DNA of 64,000 bases from an uncultured Christensenellaceae bacterium (GCA_910588645.1 CAJUOY010000001.1:48222-112221); one strand, 5' to 3'; positions 47,802 to 56,400 are shown, counted from the stretch's first letter. Program-made: numbers and translations. Notes: a model not told the origin generated them from the letters alone.

Positions 47802-48661
47802 TGGAAAATAAAAAATTTGCGAGCAAGAAGGGCAGAGAGCGCGCAACGCTTGTCATAATTTACGCGGTTTTAATATTGATCTCTCTCGTCTGGCTCATAC
47901 CGTTTTTTATCCTTGTGATTCAGTCTTTCAGCAGTAATTCGGGAATGGCGGCCGATACGCTGTTTCCCAAGCAGTGGACGTTCGACAATTACGTAAAACT
48001 TTTCACCGAAACCAAGTTTATGACCTGGTATGGTAATACAATGCTTGTTTCCGTAGTTGTAACGGTATTTCAGACAGTCATCGTGCTTATGACGAGTTAC
48101 GCTCTGTCGCGGCTTCGTTTTAAAATGCGAAAACCGCTTATGAACGTAATGCTTATCCTCGGAATGTTCCCCGGATTTTTGTCGATGACGGCGGTGTACT
48201 TCGTATTGAAAGAAATAAATCTTACGCAAAATCTGATAGGGTTGATGTTGGTTTATTCCGCAAGCTCGGCAATGCAGTACTACATATGTAAAGGTTTCTT
48301 CGATACTATACCTAAATCGTTGGACGAAGCCGCCCGCATTGACGGTGCAAGCCGTCACACGGTATTCGTGAAAATAATTCTGCCGCTGGCAAAGCCCATA
48401 ATTATCTACACGATATTGACGGCGTTTATAGCGCCTTGGGGCGAGTATATGTTCTCGTCGTTCATAATGCTCGGCGATCCCGACAAATATACGGTTGCAG
48501 TGGGAATGAAGTCCTGGCTTGACAACTCCGTACTTGCGGGCGAATACTTCACGGTGTTCTGCGCCGCGGCGGTTGTGGTTTCAATACCTATAACTGCTCT
48601 GTTTATCTGGTTGCAGCGTTACTACGTTGAGGGCGTGACGGGAGGCTCCGTAAAGGGTTAA
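47801..48661 (+). CDS. ABC transporter permease, MalG-like
   Basis: 286 residues and six membrane helices, starting LVIIYAVLILISLVWLIPFF. The EAA loop is DEAARIDGASRHTVFVKIIL. The C-terminal YYVEGVTGGSVKG end is characteristic of MalG, whose tail reaches into the ATPase dimer. It starts on the last base of the malF-like gene (TAATG) and is followed 13 bases later by the ATPase gene. Confidence 0.92.
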   Translation: MENKKFASKKGRERATLVIIYAVLILISLVWLIPFFILVIQSFSSNSGMAADTLFPKQWTFDNYVKLFTETKFMTWYGNTMLVSVVVTVFQTVIVLMTSYALSRLRFKMRKPLMNVMLILGMFPGFLSMTAVYFVLKEINLTQNLIGLMLVYSASSAMQYYICKGFFDTIPKSLDEAARIDGASRHTVFVKIILPLAKPIIIYTILTAFIAPWGEYMFSSFIMLGDPDKYTVAVGMKSWLDNSVLAGEYFTVFCAAAVVVSIPITALFIWLQRYYVEGVTGGSVKG

Positions 48662-48674
48662 GAGGTGAATTAAA

Positions 48675-50567
48675 ATGGCTAACGTAAGTTTAAAACATAT
48701 CTATAAAGTATATCCGAACGGCACGAAAGCGGTAAACGACTTCAATATGGATATAGCGGATAAAGAATTTATAGTGTTCGTCGGACCTTCGGGCTGCGGA
48801 AAATCCACGACGCTTAGAATGATAGCGGGGTTGGAGGATATTTCGGCGGGCGAACTTAAAATAGGGGACACCGTAGTAAACGATATGGAACCCAAAGACA
48901 GGGACATAGCTATGGTTTTCCAAAATTACGCTCTTTATCCACATATGACCGTTTATGAAAATATTGCTTTCGGACTCAGACTAAGAAAACTGCCAAAGGA
49001 CGAAATTCATAACAAAGTGGTCGAGGCTGCCGAAATTTTGGGCATAACCGAATATCTGAATAAAAAGCCTAAAGAGATGTCGGGCGGTCAAAGACAGAGG
49101 GTGGCGCTCGGTAGGGCGATCGTGCGGGAGCCAAAAGTAATGCTGTTGGACGAACCGCTTTCCAACCTCGACGCAAAATTGAGAACGCAGATGAGGGCGG
49201 AAATTTCCAAGCTTTATAAAAAATTGGGAACTACTTTTATCTACGTAACGCACGATCAGGTCGAAGCTATGACAATGGGTACGCGTATAGTCGTTATGAA
49301 GAACGGTTACGTGCAGCAGATAGACACTCCCAAAAATTTATACAACTATCCTGCAAATAAATTCGTCGCGGGATTTATAGGAACGCCGCAGATGAGTTTC
49401 TTCGAGGGCACGCTTAAAAAGGACGGTGAGTTTGTAATTATTAAATTCGACCGTTCAAATGCAGAGATCAAAGCGCCCTATTCGATGCTGTATAAAGCAA
49501 AGCCTTCGATCCTTGACGGAAAGACCAAGGTTTACATAGGTTTACGCGCGGAGGACATTTCTGTAGTCGATAATGCGGGTAAAGACTGCGCGGTCATAGA
49601 CGTTGTAGTTTCGCACAAGGAGGAGCTTGGAAGCGAAACGCTCATTTACGGGGAGCTGTGCGGCGGAGAAGAAGGCGCGGGCGAGTCCAGAATTATCATA
49701 AAAGACGACGGCGGACGGGAAATCAATGCTGGCGACGTGGTGAAAGTAGCGCTCGATATAGGCAAAGTTCATTTATTCGATAAAGAAACCGAGCGGTCGG
49801 TTATGCCGCGTATACCCGAGTACAACTACCTCGACTGTCAGGTAAAAGACGGAAAGCTGATATTCCATAATGCTTCATTCGATTTGCCTTCCGCTGTCAA
49901 ATGCGTTGATGCTAAAGGTGAATTGCTATTGCCTTTGAATGCGGTTACTTTGGACGGAGAACTAAAAGCGGAAGTATTATCTTGCGAGTATATAAACGGC
50001 GTATATCTGCTTTCTATGTCTATTAACGGCAACAGGCTTTTTGCTTTATCGCGCGAAAAAGTTGAAAGCAGTACTGTCAATATCGGCATAGATTTCAAAA
50101 AGATCACAGTTATTGCGGACGGTGAAAAGGTTATACAGCCCATTCCCGAAGTCAACAGTTTTGACTGTTCGTTTATAAAACGCAAGACAAGGCGCAGCAT
50201 AGAGCAAAACGGCAAAGTAAAAAACAAGAAGATGATAGAGTTTGGATTTTTGACCGAAGACGTGTTTTTCGCTGCGTCGGATGAGGCGGCGCAAAAAATC
50301 TTTTCTGCACTGGGCGTAAAAAAGGCGGTTACTTCGCAATTTAAAATGGAGTGCGGGATTTACGATATTTCGGTATCAGACAGCGGAATTCCCGCTTGCG
50401 TCAATAGGATCTTGGATTACGGCAAAGATATATTTTTAAAATGCGCCGTGGGCGAAAATACCGTTTACGTCAAGACGGATAAAGAATACGTCGGGGATAT
50501 TTTCCTTGCGCCCGATATGGATAAAATAGGCATTGCCGAAAGTGAAAGAGATATAAAGATAATTTGA
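48675..50567 (+). CDS. Sugar ABC transporter ATPase with long C-terminal extension
   Basis: 630 residues, against about 370 for MsmX/MalK/UgpC proteins. The ATPase domain is complete: Walker A GPSGCGKST (37-45), Q loop QNYALYP, signature MSGGQRQRVALGRA (135-148), Walker B VMLLDEP (to 161) and the switch VTHDQ. A TOBE-type regulatory region follows (YIGLRAEDISVVD, VALDIGKVHLFDKET). The remaining 255 residues look like further TOBE-like copies (LKAEVLSCEYINGVYLL, and RILDYGKDIFLKCAVGE near the end). They may give added regulation or hold a partner. The Walker and signature residues are intact, so it should energise the MalFG-like permeases. Confidence 0.9.
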   Translation: MANVSLKHIYKVYPNGTKAVNDFNMDIADKEFIVFVGPSGCGKSTTLRMIAGLEDISAGELKIGDTVVNDMEPKDRDIAMVFQNYALYPHMTVYENIAFGLRLRKLPKDEIHNKVVEAAEILGITEYLNKKPKEMSGGQRQRVALGRAIVREPKVMLLDEPLSNLDAKLRTQMRAEISKLYKKLGTTFIYVTHDQVEAMTMGTRIVVMKNGYVQQIDTPKNLYNYPANKFVAGFIGTPQMSFFEGTLKKDGEFVIIKFDRSNAEIKAPYSMLYKAKPSILDGKTKVYIGLRAEDISVVDNAGKDCAVIDVVVSHKEELGSETLIYGELCGGEEGAGESRIIIKDDGGREINAGDVVKVALDIGKVHLFDKETERSVMPRIPEYNYLDCQVKDGKLIFHNASFDLPSAVKCVDAKGELLLPLNAVTLDGELKAEVLSCEYINGVYLLSMSINGNRLFALSREKVESSTVNIGIDFKKITVIADGEKVIQPIPEVNSFDCSFIKRKTRRSIEQNGKVKNKKMIEFGFLTEDVFFAASDEAAQKIFSALGVKKAVTSQFKMECGIYDISVSDSGIPACVNRILDYGKDIFLKCAVGENTVYVKTDKEYVGDIFLAPDMDKIGIAESERDIKII

Positions 50568-50594
50568 CAATATACGATTCTACAAGGTGAGACA

Positions 50595-52835
50595 ATGGAC
50601 AAATTTAAGTTTACTGAAAAATTAAAAGAGCTTGAAACAAGAGGCAAGACGGTCGTAGAATTATACAACGAGATTTCGGCGCTTGCAATGGAGTGCGGGT
50701 TAGAAGGTGATAAACCTTGCCAAGGCAGAAACGCTTACTATCTTTCAATGGAGTTTTTGATTGGCCGCAGTTTTTATAATAATCTGTTGGAACTGGGCGT
50801 TCTTGAAGAAACCAGGGAGATACTTGCTAAAAAGGGACTTGATATAAACGTATTCGAAGAAATAGAGGATGCTGCGCTCGGCAACGGAGGCTTGGGAAGA
50901 TTGGCGGCTTGCTTTCTCGATTCGGCCGCAGGATTGGGGTTACCGCTTCACGGCTACGGAATACGTTATAAATACGGACTTTTCAAGCAGGCGATAGAAA
51001 ACGGATTTCAGGTTGAATTGCCCGACGATTGGCAGAGGTTCGGTGATCCGTGGTCAATTCGCCGCGAAGATGAAAAACGGCTTATAGAATTTGCCGATAT
51101 GAAAGTTTATGCGGTTCCATACGATATGCCCGTATTCGGTAAAAAAATAAACAGATTACGTTTATTTCAGGCCGAAGGAAGCGAGGAGGCGGAAAAAATA
51201 AGCGAATACCTATATCCTGCGGACGATACTGAGGAAGGTAAAATTTTGCGCCTTCGTCAAGAATATTTCTTTTCCGCGGCGGCGGTAGGCGAGCTTTTGG
51301 ACGGATTTGTCAAACAGCACGGTAAGAATTTCGATAAATTCCCCGATTATAACGTTATCCAGTTAAACGACACTCATCCCGTTATCGCCATAGCCGAGTT
51401 TATAAGACTGCTTACAAACAACTACCGTATGCCTTTTGCTAATGCGTTAAGTCTTGCAAAACGCACTTTTGCCTATACTAATCATACTATCCTGCCCGAA
51501 GCTTTGGAGTGTTGGAGTGAAGAATACGTAAAAAAGATCTTGCCCGATATAGCCGATATTATGGTGAGAATAGGCGTTTACGCTATGCGGGAATATCAGA
51601 CGCTTGGTTGCAGTAAGGAGCAGGCGGCTGAAATGGCGATATATTCGGGCGGTAGATTTTATATGGCTAACCTTGCCGTGTACGTCGCCAAAACAGTAAA
51701 CGGCGTGGCCGCCCTGCATACCGAAATATTAAAAAGCAATTTGTTTGCCACCGCTCATAAATTTTACCCGAACAAGCTTCAGAACAAGACTAACGGCATA
51801 ACGCATCGACGTTGGCTGGAACTTTGCAACAGAGAGCTGTCGTTGCTTTTGGATAAAACCATAGGCGTTAAGTGGAGATCTGATATTACTGATTTGGATA
51901 GGTTAAACGGCTTTACCGACGATACGGTAAAAGAATTTATTCAGGTCAAGCAAATCAAAAAAGAACAGCTTTTAAAATACATAGCGCAGAAAGAGGGAGT
52001 AGACATTCCTGCGGATTTTCTTGTGTTTGCACAGGTAAAGAGGTTGCACGAGTACAAGAGACAGTTGATGACTGCGTTCGCCGTGCTTGAACTCTATTAC
52101 GGCATCAAGAGCGGCAGGTTGAAAGACATCGCCCCGTCCGTTTTCATTTTCGGGGCGAAGAGCGCGCCCGCATACAAAAGGGCCAAGGCGATAATAAAGT
52201 TCATAAACGAGATCGCAAAAAAGATCAATTCCGACGAGCAGACGTGCAATAAACTTAAAGTCGTGTTCGTGCAAAACTACAACGTATCCTATGCGGAAAA
52301 GATAGTTGCGGGTACGGACGTTTCCTTGCAGGTCTCTACGGCGGGACTTGAAGCGAGCGGCACGGGCAATATGAAGTTTATGATGAACGGCGCCGTAACG
52401 TGCGGAACGATGGACGGGGCGAATATAGAGATCGTCGAAAAAGCGGGAAAAGAAAATAATTACATCTTCGGAGCTACCGTCGAGGAGCTTATAAAGTTAA
52501 AAGAAGAAGGGTACGTCCCCAATCTCTATTTGTCGGACGCCGATCATAAAAGAGCGGTTGAAAGCCTTATAGACGGTACGTTTTCAGACGAGGGCACGGG
52601 CGAATTTAAGGAACTTTACGACAGCCTTACGACGGGGGCAAATTGGCACAGTCCAGACAATTATTTTGTATTGTTCGATTTGGATAGCTATGTAAAAACG
52701 CTTGTCAAGGTCTGTGAAGATTACTCCGATAAAAAAGAGTTTGCAAAAAAGCAGTTGATAAATACGGCAAATTCCGCTTACTTTTCGTCGGACAGAACTA
52801 TAAAGGAATACGCCGAAGACATTTGGAAGATTTGA
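50595..52835 (+). CDS. glgP: Glycogen/maltodextrin phosphorylase (GT35)
   Basis: 746 residues, the short bacterial form. It shows YYLSMEFLIGR near the start, EDAALGNGGLGRLAACFLDS, QLNDTHPVIA, HYKR-region equivalent RLHEYKRQLM and the PLP-site sequence EASGTGNMKFMMNG, with the Schiff-base lysine at Lys594, then DGANIEI. The enzyme uses phosphate to release glucose-1-phosphate from alpha-1,4-glucan ends. As the last gene of the alpha-glucan operon it would process the imported maltodextrins, so malP is an equally fitting name. A strong terminator follows. Confidence 0.93.
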   Translation: MDKFKFTEKLKELETRGKTVVELYNEISALAMECGLEGDKPCQGRNAYYLSMEFLIGRSFYNNLLELGVLEETREILAKKGLDINVFEEIEDAALGNGGLGRLAACFLDSAAGLGLPLHGYGIRYKYGLFKQAIENGFQVELPDDWQRFGDPWSIRREDEKRLIEFADMKVYAVPYDMPVFGKKINRLRLFQAEGSEEAEKISEYLYPADDTEEGKILRLRQEYFFSAAAVGELLDGFVKQHGKNFDKFPDYNVIQLNDTHPVIAIAEFIRLLTNNYRMPFANALSLAKRTFAYTNHTILPEALECWSEEYVKKILPDIADIMVRIGVYAMREYQTLGCSKEQAAEMAIYSGGRFYMANLAVYVAKTVNGVAALHTEILKSNLFATAHKFYPNKLQNKTNGITHRRWLELCNRELSLLLDKTIGVKWRSDITDLDRLNGFTDDTVKEFIQVKQIKKEQLLKYIAQKEGVDIPADFLVFAQVKRLHEYKRQLMTAFAVLELYYGIKSGRLKDIAPSVFIFGAKSAPAYKRAKAIIKFINEIAKKINSDEQTCNKLKVVFVQNYNVSYAEKIVAGTDVSLQVSTAGLEASGTGNMKFMMNGAVTCGTMDGANIEIVEKAGKENNYIFGATVEELIKLKEEGYVPNLYLSDADHKRAVESLIDGTFSDEGTGEFKELYDSLTTGANWHSPDNYFVLFDLDSYVKTLVKVCEDYSDKKEFAKKQLINTANSAYFSSDRTIKEYAEDIWKI

Positions 52836-52875
52836 TTTTTTGTATTTTCCCTAATTAAAAAATTATATAATTAAT

Positions 52876-52905
52876 ACGGCGGACGCGCTTATTTGCGTCC
52901 GCCGT
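52876..52905. terminator. Bidirectional terminator between convergent genes
   Basis: A perfect 11-bp stem, ACGGCGGACGC with GCGTCCGCCGT, loop GCTTATTT. TTTAATTTT follows on the plus side and an A/T-rich run on the minus side. It can end both the phosphorylase operon and the minus-strand DUF11 operon. Confidence 0.85.
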
Positions 52906-52911
52906 TTAATT

Positions 52912-53139
52912 TTAACAACAGAAAAAATTATTGTAACATTCATAACAATCACAACAATCAAATCCGTTGCAACAATTACGGCAACGGTAGTCGTAACCGT
53001 AAATGTAAATGTTTTTATCGTAAACTATTATTCTGTAATCGTTAAGCGGCCTGATAAAGGTCTGGACCGCGTTACTGTAAATTGTAATAGAGTCTCCGGA
53101 ATTATCCGTTATATTCGCGATATTGGTTATTGTCTTCAT
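52912..53139 (-). CDS. Small protein with cysteine-rich C-terminus, 75 residues
   Basis: The first 50 residues are polar with no signal peptide. The last 25 carry nine cysteines, many in pairs (YRCRNCCNGFDCCDCYECYN then FFCC). The ATG lies one base after the stop of the DUF11 gene upstream, so it is the last gene of that operon. I recognise no family. Paired cysteines at a chain end could crosslink through disulfides or hold metal. Next to DUF11 proteins this suggests a surface or spore-layer protein; this is inference. Confidence 0.65.
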   Translation of the reverse strand: MKTITNIANITDNSGDSITIYSNAVQTFIRPLNDYRIIVYDKNIYIYGYDYRCRNCCNGFDCCDCYECYNNFFCC

Positions 53140-53140
53140 T

Positions 53141-53911
53141 TTAATTCACCGTTACGTCAAATTCGACGGTAAGCTTTTCGTCCGGCGATAAATCGCGGAG
53201 TACAAAACCGGTTTCGGGATTATAGATAGCATAATTAATTCCGTCGATCTTAATACTGTTTGCTACAAACGTTACGCCGTCGGGGATGGGATCTCTGAAT
53301 ATCAAATCGGTTTTAGTTATGTTACCCGTATTTGTGATTGTAACCGTATAGTGCAGTCTTTCGCCTTTAACCGCATATAACTTATCTACGGTCTTAACAA
53401 CGCTTATCTCATCGGAGACAACTTTTAACGCAAGGCTATCGGTATTTTCGGAGTAATTTACACTGCCTCGCACAGGATCTTTGACGGCATATTTCAAAGT
53501 TGCAAAGTGCGTAATGGGCGCAGGCGTCGGTTCGTCCGCTCTTAAATCATATTCTATTACGATAGTTTGGCTTGGATCCAGGTCTGGGAGAGCAAAGCCT
53601 TTTACAGGGTTGTAAGAGGGGTATGCGACTCCGTTTATTTTTACGCTTCCCTTGACGTAGCTTGCGCCTTGGGGCTGCGGTATAATAAAGAAACTACCCA
53701 ACATTTTTGCCGAGCAATTATTTGTTACGGTCACTGTGCTGTGTGACGTTTCACCGACTTTTAAGGTCGTTTTATCCGTGTTGATTGTTTTTGTAACGGA
53801 ATAAGTTAAAATTTCCGTGGTTACGGTGTTGCTTTCCGCGTTTTCAGACACCTTTTTGCCGTTCGGCAACGTAGCGCTGTAAGTTACGTTCAATTTATTC
53901 GGTATTAACAT
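53141..53911 (-). CDS. DUF11-repeat protein, copy B
   Basis: 256 residues, no signal peptide and no membrane segment. A short start (NKLNVTYSATLPNGKKVSE) is followed by two DUF11-type beta modules: TVTVTNNCSAKMLGSF to VIEYDLRADEP, and HYTVTITNTGNITKTDLIFR to LTVEFDVTVN. DUF11 modules are found in bacterial surface layers and fibres. It is a same-length paralogue of the gene upstream, with matching phrases (KDPVRG, SYVKGSVKINGV), so the pair arose by tandem duplication. How it could leave the cell without a signal peptide is not explained, which would fit a spore-coat protein or a cytoplasmic role. Confidence 0.8.
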   Translation of the reverse strand: MLIPNKLNVTYSATLPNGKKVSENAESNTVTTEILTYSVTKTINTDKTTLKVGETSHSTVTVTNNCSAKMLGSFFIIPQPQGASYVKGSVKINGVAYPSYNPVKGFALPDLDPSQTIVIEYDLRADEPTPAPITHFATLKYAVKDPVRGSVNYSENTDSLALKVVSDEISVVKTVDKLYAVKGERLHYTVTITNTGNITKTDLIFRDPIPDGVTFVANSIKIDGINYAIYNPETGFVLRDLSPDEKLTVEFDVTVN

Positions 53912-53925
53912 AACTTACCTCTTAA

Positions 53926-54696
53926 TTAATCTATTTTAACCTGGAAACTGGTAGTTGCGGTTTGCTTGGGAGTTAAGTTTGGTATGTTATATCCGATGTC
54001 GGGACGATAGGGGACGTTGACGCCGTTGTTGTATACGGAATTTTCCACAAATGTGGTGCCTTGGGGAATGTTGTCCGTAAAATAAATATCGTCTATGTCG
54101 ATATTGCCTTCATTGGTAAACGTAATCGTATAGGTTAACGTTTCGCCTTTGACCGCAAAAGCTTTATCTACGCTCTTTACAACGCTCAGTTTGGCGGTAA
54201 TGACGGTTATTAAAATGGGATCGGTATATTCGGCAAACCTTACGTCGCCCCTTACGGGATCCTTTACGATATATTGAAATTCGGAAGTGTCGGTTATTTG
54301 CGACTTCTCCGAAGGGCTGTTTATTTGCATATCGTATTCAATGGTGAGGGTTTCGCCGGGGTTTAAATCGGGGAGAAAGAATCCCGTTATAAGGTCTTTA
54401 TTCGCCTGTACGACGCCGTTGACTTTTACGCTTTCTGCAACGTAACTTGCGCCTTCCGGCGTAGGATTGGAAATAAAGGTATAAATTAATTTTGTACTCG
54501 AATTGTTTGTGATAGTGATCGTGTTGTGGACGGTTTCGCCCTCTTTGGCCATAGTTTTGTCGCTACTGCTTACTTTGGATATAGAATAAGACAATACCTC
54601 GGTATTAACGGTATTGCTTGCAAGACTGCCGGGAGTTCCGGGTTTGCCGGGCGCTACCGCATTGTAAGTAACGTTCGATTGATTGGATATTTCCAT
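53926..54696 (-). CDS. DUF11-repeat protein, copy A
   Basis: 256 residues, built like copy B: start NQSNVTYNAVAPGKPG, then modules TITITNNSSTKLIYTFIS to LTIEYDMQIN and LTYTITFTNEGNIDIDDIYF to TTSFQVKID. No signal peptide. It is the first gene of the minus-strand operon, with AGGAGC about nine bases before the ATG and a terminator-like hairpin just upstream of that. The DUF11 family is well known in clostridia, but the function is undefined. Copies A and B probably assemble together or replace each other. Confidence 0.8.
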   Translation of the reverse strand: MEISNQSNVTYNAVAPGKPGTPGSLASNTVNTEVLSYSISKVSSSDKTMAKEGETVHNTITITNNSSTKLIYTFISNPTPEGASYVAESVKVNGVVQANKDLITGFFLPDLNPGETLTIEYDMQINSPSEKSQITDTSEFQYIVKDPVRGDVRFAEYTDPILITVITAKLSVVKSVDKAFAVKGETLTYTITFTNEGNIDIDDIYFTDNIPQGTTFVENSVYNNGVNVPYRPDIGYNIPNLTPKQTATTSFQVKID

Positions 54697-54711
54697 AATA
54701 TTTAAGCTCCT

Positions 54712-54759
54712 AAAAAAATACTACATACTGCCCCCTTGAAGGGAGCGCAATATGTAGTA
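54712..54759 (-). promoter_or_regulatory. Terminator-like leader before the DUF11 operon
   Basis: TACTACATA (54719-54727) pairs with TATGTAGTA (54751-54759), with further TGC/GCA and CCCTT/AAGGG pairs inside. On the minus strand it is followed at once by seven T (54718-54712) and then the AGGAGC ribosome site. A terminator in this place implies attenuation. Upstream, TATAAT (minus strand, 54778-54773) is a possible -10 without a good -35. It also reads CATA-n3-TA, the -10 form of the mother-cell factor sigma-K, but the match is too weak to assert. Confidence 0.6.
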
Positions 54760-54858
54760 ATTAAAGATAAATATTATATGGAAATATTAAGTTGTAAGAA
54801 AATTATGTTCTACTTTATAATATGAAGTTTTCTATGTAATGTTTACTGCGCTTAAATA

Positions 54859-54887
54859 TTGACAAAACAAAAATAATATATTATAAT
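54859..54887 (+). promoter_or_regulatory. Consensus sigma-A promoter of the MarR gene
   Basis: TTGACA (54859-54864), 17 bases, TATAAT (54882-54887): both hexamers perfect. A strong promoter of this kind usually needs a repressor; the site that follows is the candidate. Confidence 0.88.
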
Positions 54888-54921
54888 TAGTATGATATTG
54901 GACTTTATGATATTATACTAA
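54887..54921 (+). promoter_or_regulatory. Inverted repeat over the start site, candidate MarR operator
   Basis: TTAGTATGATAT (54887-54898) and ATATTATACTAA (54910-54921) form a 12-bp inverted repeat with one mismatch. It begins at the last base of the -10 and ends before the AAGGAG ribosome site, which fits autorepression by the MarR protein encoded next. Confidence 0.65.
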
Positions 54922-54932
54922 AAGGAGATCTT

Positions 54933-55391
54933 ATGATTGCGGGAAAAGAGATTAACGATTTAGTGAACGCGTATTGCAGGTTGCGGGACAGGCAGGTCGC
55001 AGTTTACGCCAGGTGCGCCAAGATGCACGGTTTGACCGTCAACGAACTGTTTGTTTTGGATATTCTATGGTTTGCGCCCGAAGGGTGTACGCAAAAGGCA
55101 ATGAGCGACAGATTGTCGGTAAACAAGCAGACTATAAACGCCATTGTAACGCGATTAGATAAGCAAGGATATATATCCTATGTACTTGTAAAAGAGGACA
55201 GGCGAAATAAGCGCATTGTTTTAACAGAGAGCGGAAGAACTTATGCAAAGAATATTATTTTACCTGCGGCCGATGCGGAAAATCTTGCAATGGCTGATAT
55301 GCCTATTGTTAAAATTAAAGAACTTGTAGAGCTAACGACTGTTATTACGGAAAATATGGAACGTCGTTTCGCGGATATTGAAGAGAAGTAA
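54933..55391 (+). CDS. MarR-family transcriptional regulator
   Basis: 152 residues with the usual winged helix: GCTQKAMSDRLSVNKQTINA as the recognition region and VKEDRRNKRIVLTESG as the beta-wing. Long N- and C-terminal helices would form the dimer. MarR proteins commonly repress themselves and an adjacent enzyme gene and respond to phenolic, quinone or oxidative ligands. The nitroreductase-type gene three bases downstream fits that pattern, though it is frameshifted here. Confidence 0.9.
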   Translation: MIAGKEINDLVNAYCRLRDRQVAVYARCAKMHGLTVNELFVLDILWFAPEGCTQKAMSDRLSVNKQTINAIVTRLDKQGYISYVLVKEDRRNKRIVLTESGRTYAKNIILPAADAENLAMADMPIVKIKELVELTTVITENMERRFADIEEK

Positions 55392-55394
55392 ACA

Positions 55395-56020
55395 ATGGAA
55401 CTGTACGAAACGATTAATAGACGAAAAACTACAAGAGAGTTTTTAAATAAGCCGGTCGATTTTGAAGTCATCAAAAGAATTTTAGAAGCGGGCAACAGAG
55501 CCCCTACCTGGGATCATAACCGTAACTGGCAGTATATCGTATTAAGAACAGACGAAGAAAAAGATTATGCCTTTGAATACGCCAAAACGGTTGCGGATAA
55601 ATTCGACGCCAAAAGATACTTGAATACGCCGAGACCTTATCAGATCACTTTAGGTCAAAAAATGTACGGTTACGCTATGCCGAAACAGTTTACAATGTTA
55701 AAGAGCGCGCCATATGTAATTATTCCGCTGTTCAGATCAAAGCAATTAAACGGCGAATATGTTTCGGGGTTAAATGCTTTCGCCACAATTTGGTGCGTAA
55801 TTGAGAACATTTTTTGGCGGCAACAGCGGAGGGATTATCCTGTTCTATTAGGATTCCTCTTAACAAAGAACACGACGTTTTAAAGAAAAATTTGAAGGTA
55901 CCGTCTACGTATATGATACCTGTCTTCATCGGTATAGGATACGCCAATCCCGAAGAACGAATATTGGAACAATATAAAACGGACGTCGATAGACAAATAC
56001 ATTTTGGCAAATGGAAATAA
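55395..56020 (+). pseudogene. Nitroreductase-family gene broken by a one-base frameshift
   Basis: The first 138 residues read as an FMN nitroreductase (INRRKTTREFLNKPVDFEVI, RAPTWDHNRNWQYIV, up to WCVIENIF). The frame then turns to WRQQRRDYPVLL and stops at 55883. The expected continuation AATAEGLSCSIRIPLNKEHD to PSTYMIPVFIGIGY is open in the next frame up to 56020. The join lies at a run of six T (55810-55815); seven T would restore a protein of about 208 residues, normal for the family. It is either a recent inactivation or a sequence error in the homopolymer. The intact enzyme would reduce nitro- or quinone compounds with NAD(P)H, under MarR control. Confidence 0.85.
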
Positions 56021-56073
56021 TAATAGGTCAAAGTAAACAATGTTTCGAACGTCGTAAATGTAAATAATGACAA

Positions 56074-56114
56074 AACGACGGCGGTTAATTATATTTACCG
56101 TCGTTGTTTAATTT
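56074..56114 (+). terminator. Terminator after the nitroreductase gene
   Basis: AACGACGG (56074-56081) pairs with CCGTCGTT (56098-56105) across a 16-base A/T-rich loop, followed by GTTTAATTTT. Confidence 0.7.
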
Positions 56115-56132
56115 TATAAATTTGAATTATGC

Positions 56133-56161
56133 TTGCCAATATTTAATAATTGTGCTATAAT
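56133..56161 (+). promoter_or_regulatory. Promoter of the cobalamin-riboswitch operon
   Basis: TTGCCA (56133-56138), a 17-base spacer and TATAAT (56156-56161), preceded by TGC (extended -10). The start near 56168 leaves a short lead into the riboswitch. Confidence 0.85.
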
Positions 56162-56201
56162 ATACACGGTTTTAAAATATATAATTTATTAAAAACAGAT
56201 A

Positions 56202-56303
56202 TTCAATGCGAGTAGCAAGGTTTCTTGCTGAAAGTAGGGGAAGTACGGTGAAAATCCGTCGCAACAGTCATTACGGTCAAAGTCCGATTGCCTACCCGTT
56301 GAA
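56202..56303 (+). ncRNA. Cobalamin riboswitch
   Basis: The conserved core is plain: AGGGGAAGTACGGTGAAAAT, then CCGTCGC, CAACAGT, and at the 3' side AAAGTCCGATTGCCTACCC. The outer helix P1 is closed by TTCAA (56202-56206) with TTGAA (56299-56303), continuing GTAG/CTAC. The motif senses B12 derivatives and lowers expression of uptake or synthesis genes. The genes below it (DUF4430 lipoprotein and ECF S-component) agree with that. Confidence 0.88.
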
Positions 56304-56355
56304 TTCACCGTTACTTTTTCTTGGGCAGTGGAGACGTTTGGTAACGCGTTTATTT

Positions 56356-56388
56356 TCGTGCCCGAAGTTCAGGGCGCGATATTTTTTT
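56356..56388 (+). terminator. Riboswitch expression-platform terminator
   Basis: TCGTGCCC (56356-56363) pairs with GGGCGCGA (56372-56379), followed by TATTTTTTT, and the AAGGAG ribosome site starts directly after it. GGGCA, about 30 bases upstream in TTGGGCAGTGG, can pair with the TGCCC of the stem and act as anti-terminator. The switch therefore probably works by transcription termination when B12 is bound. Confidence 0.85.
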
Positions 56389-56400
56389 AAGGAGAAACTT

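Noticed and set aside
56206..56400. N-terminal extension of the DUF4430 gene
   Set aside because: It reads through the cobalamin riboswitch and its terminator; the lipoprotein signal begins at ATG 56401 behind AAGGAG.
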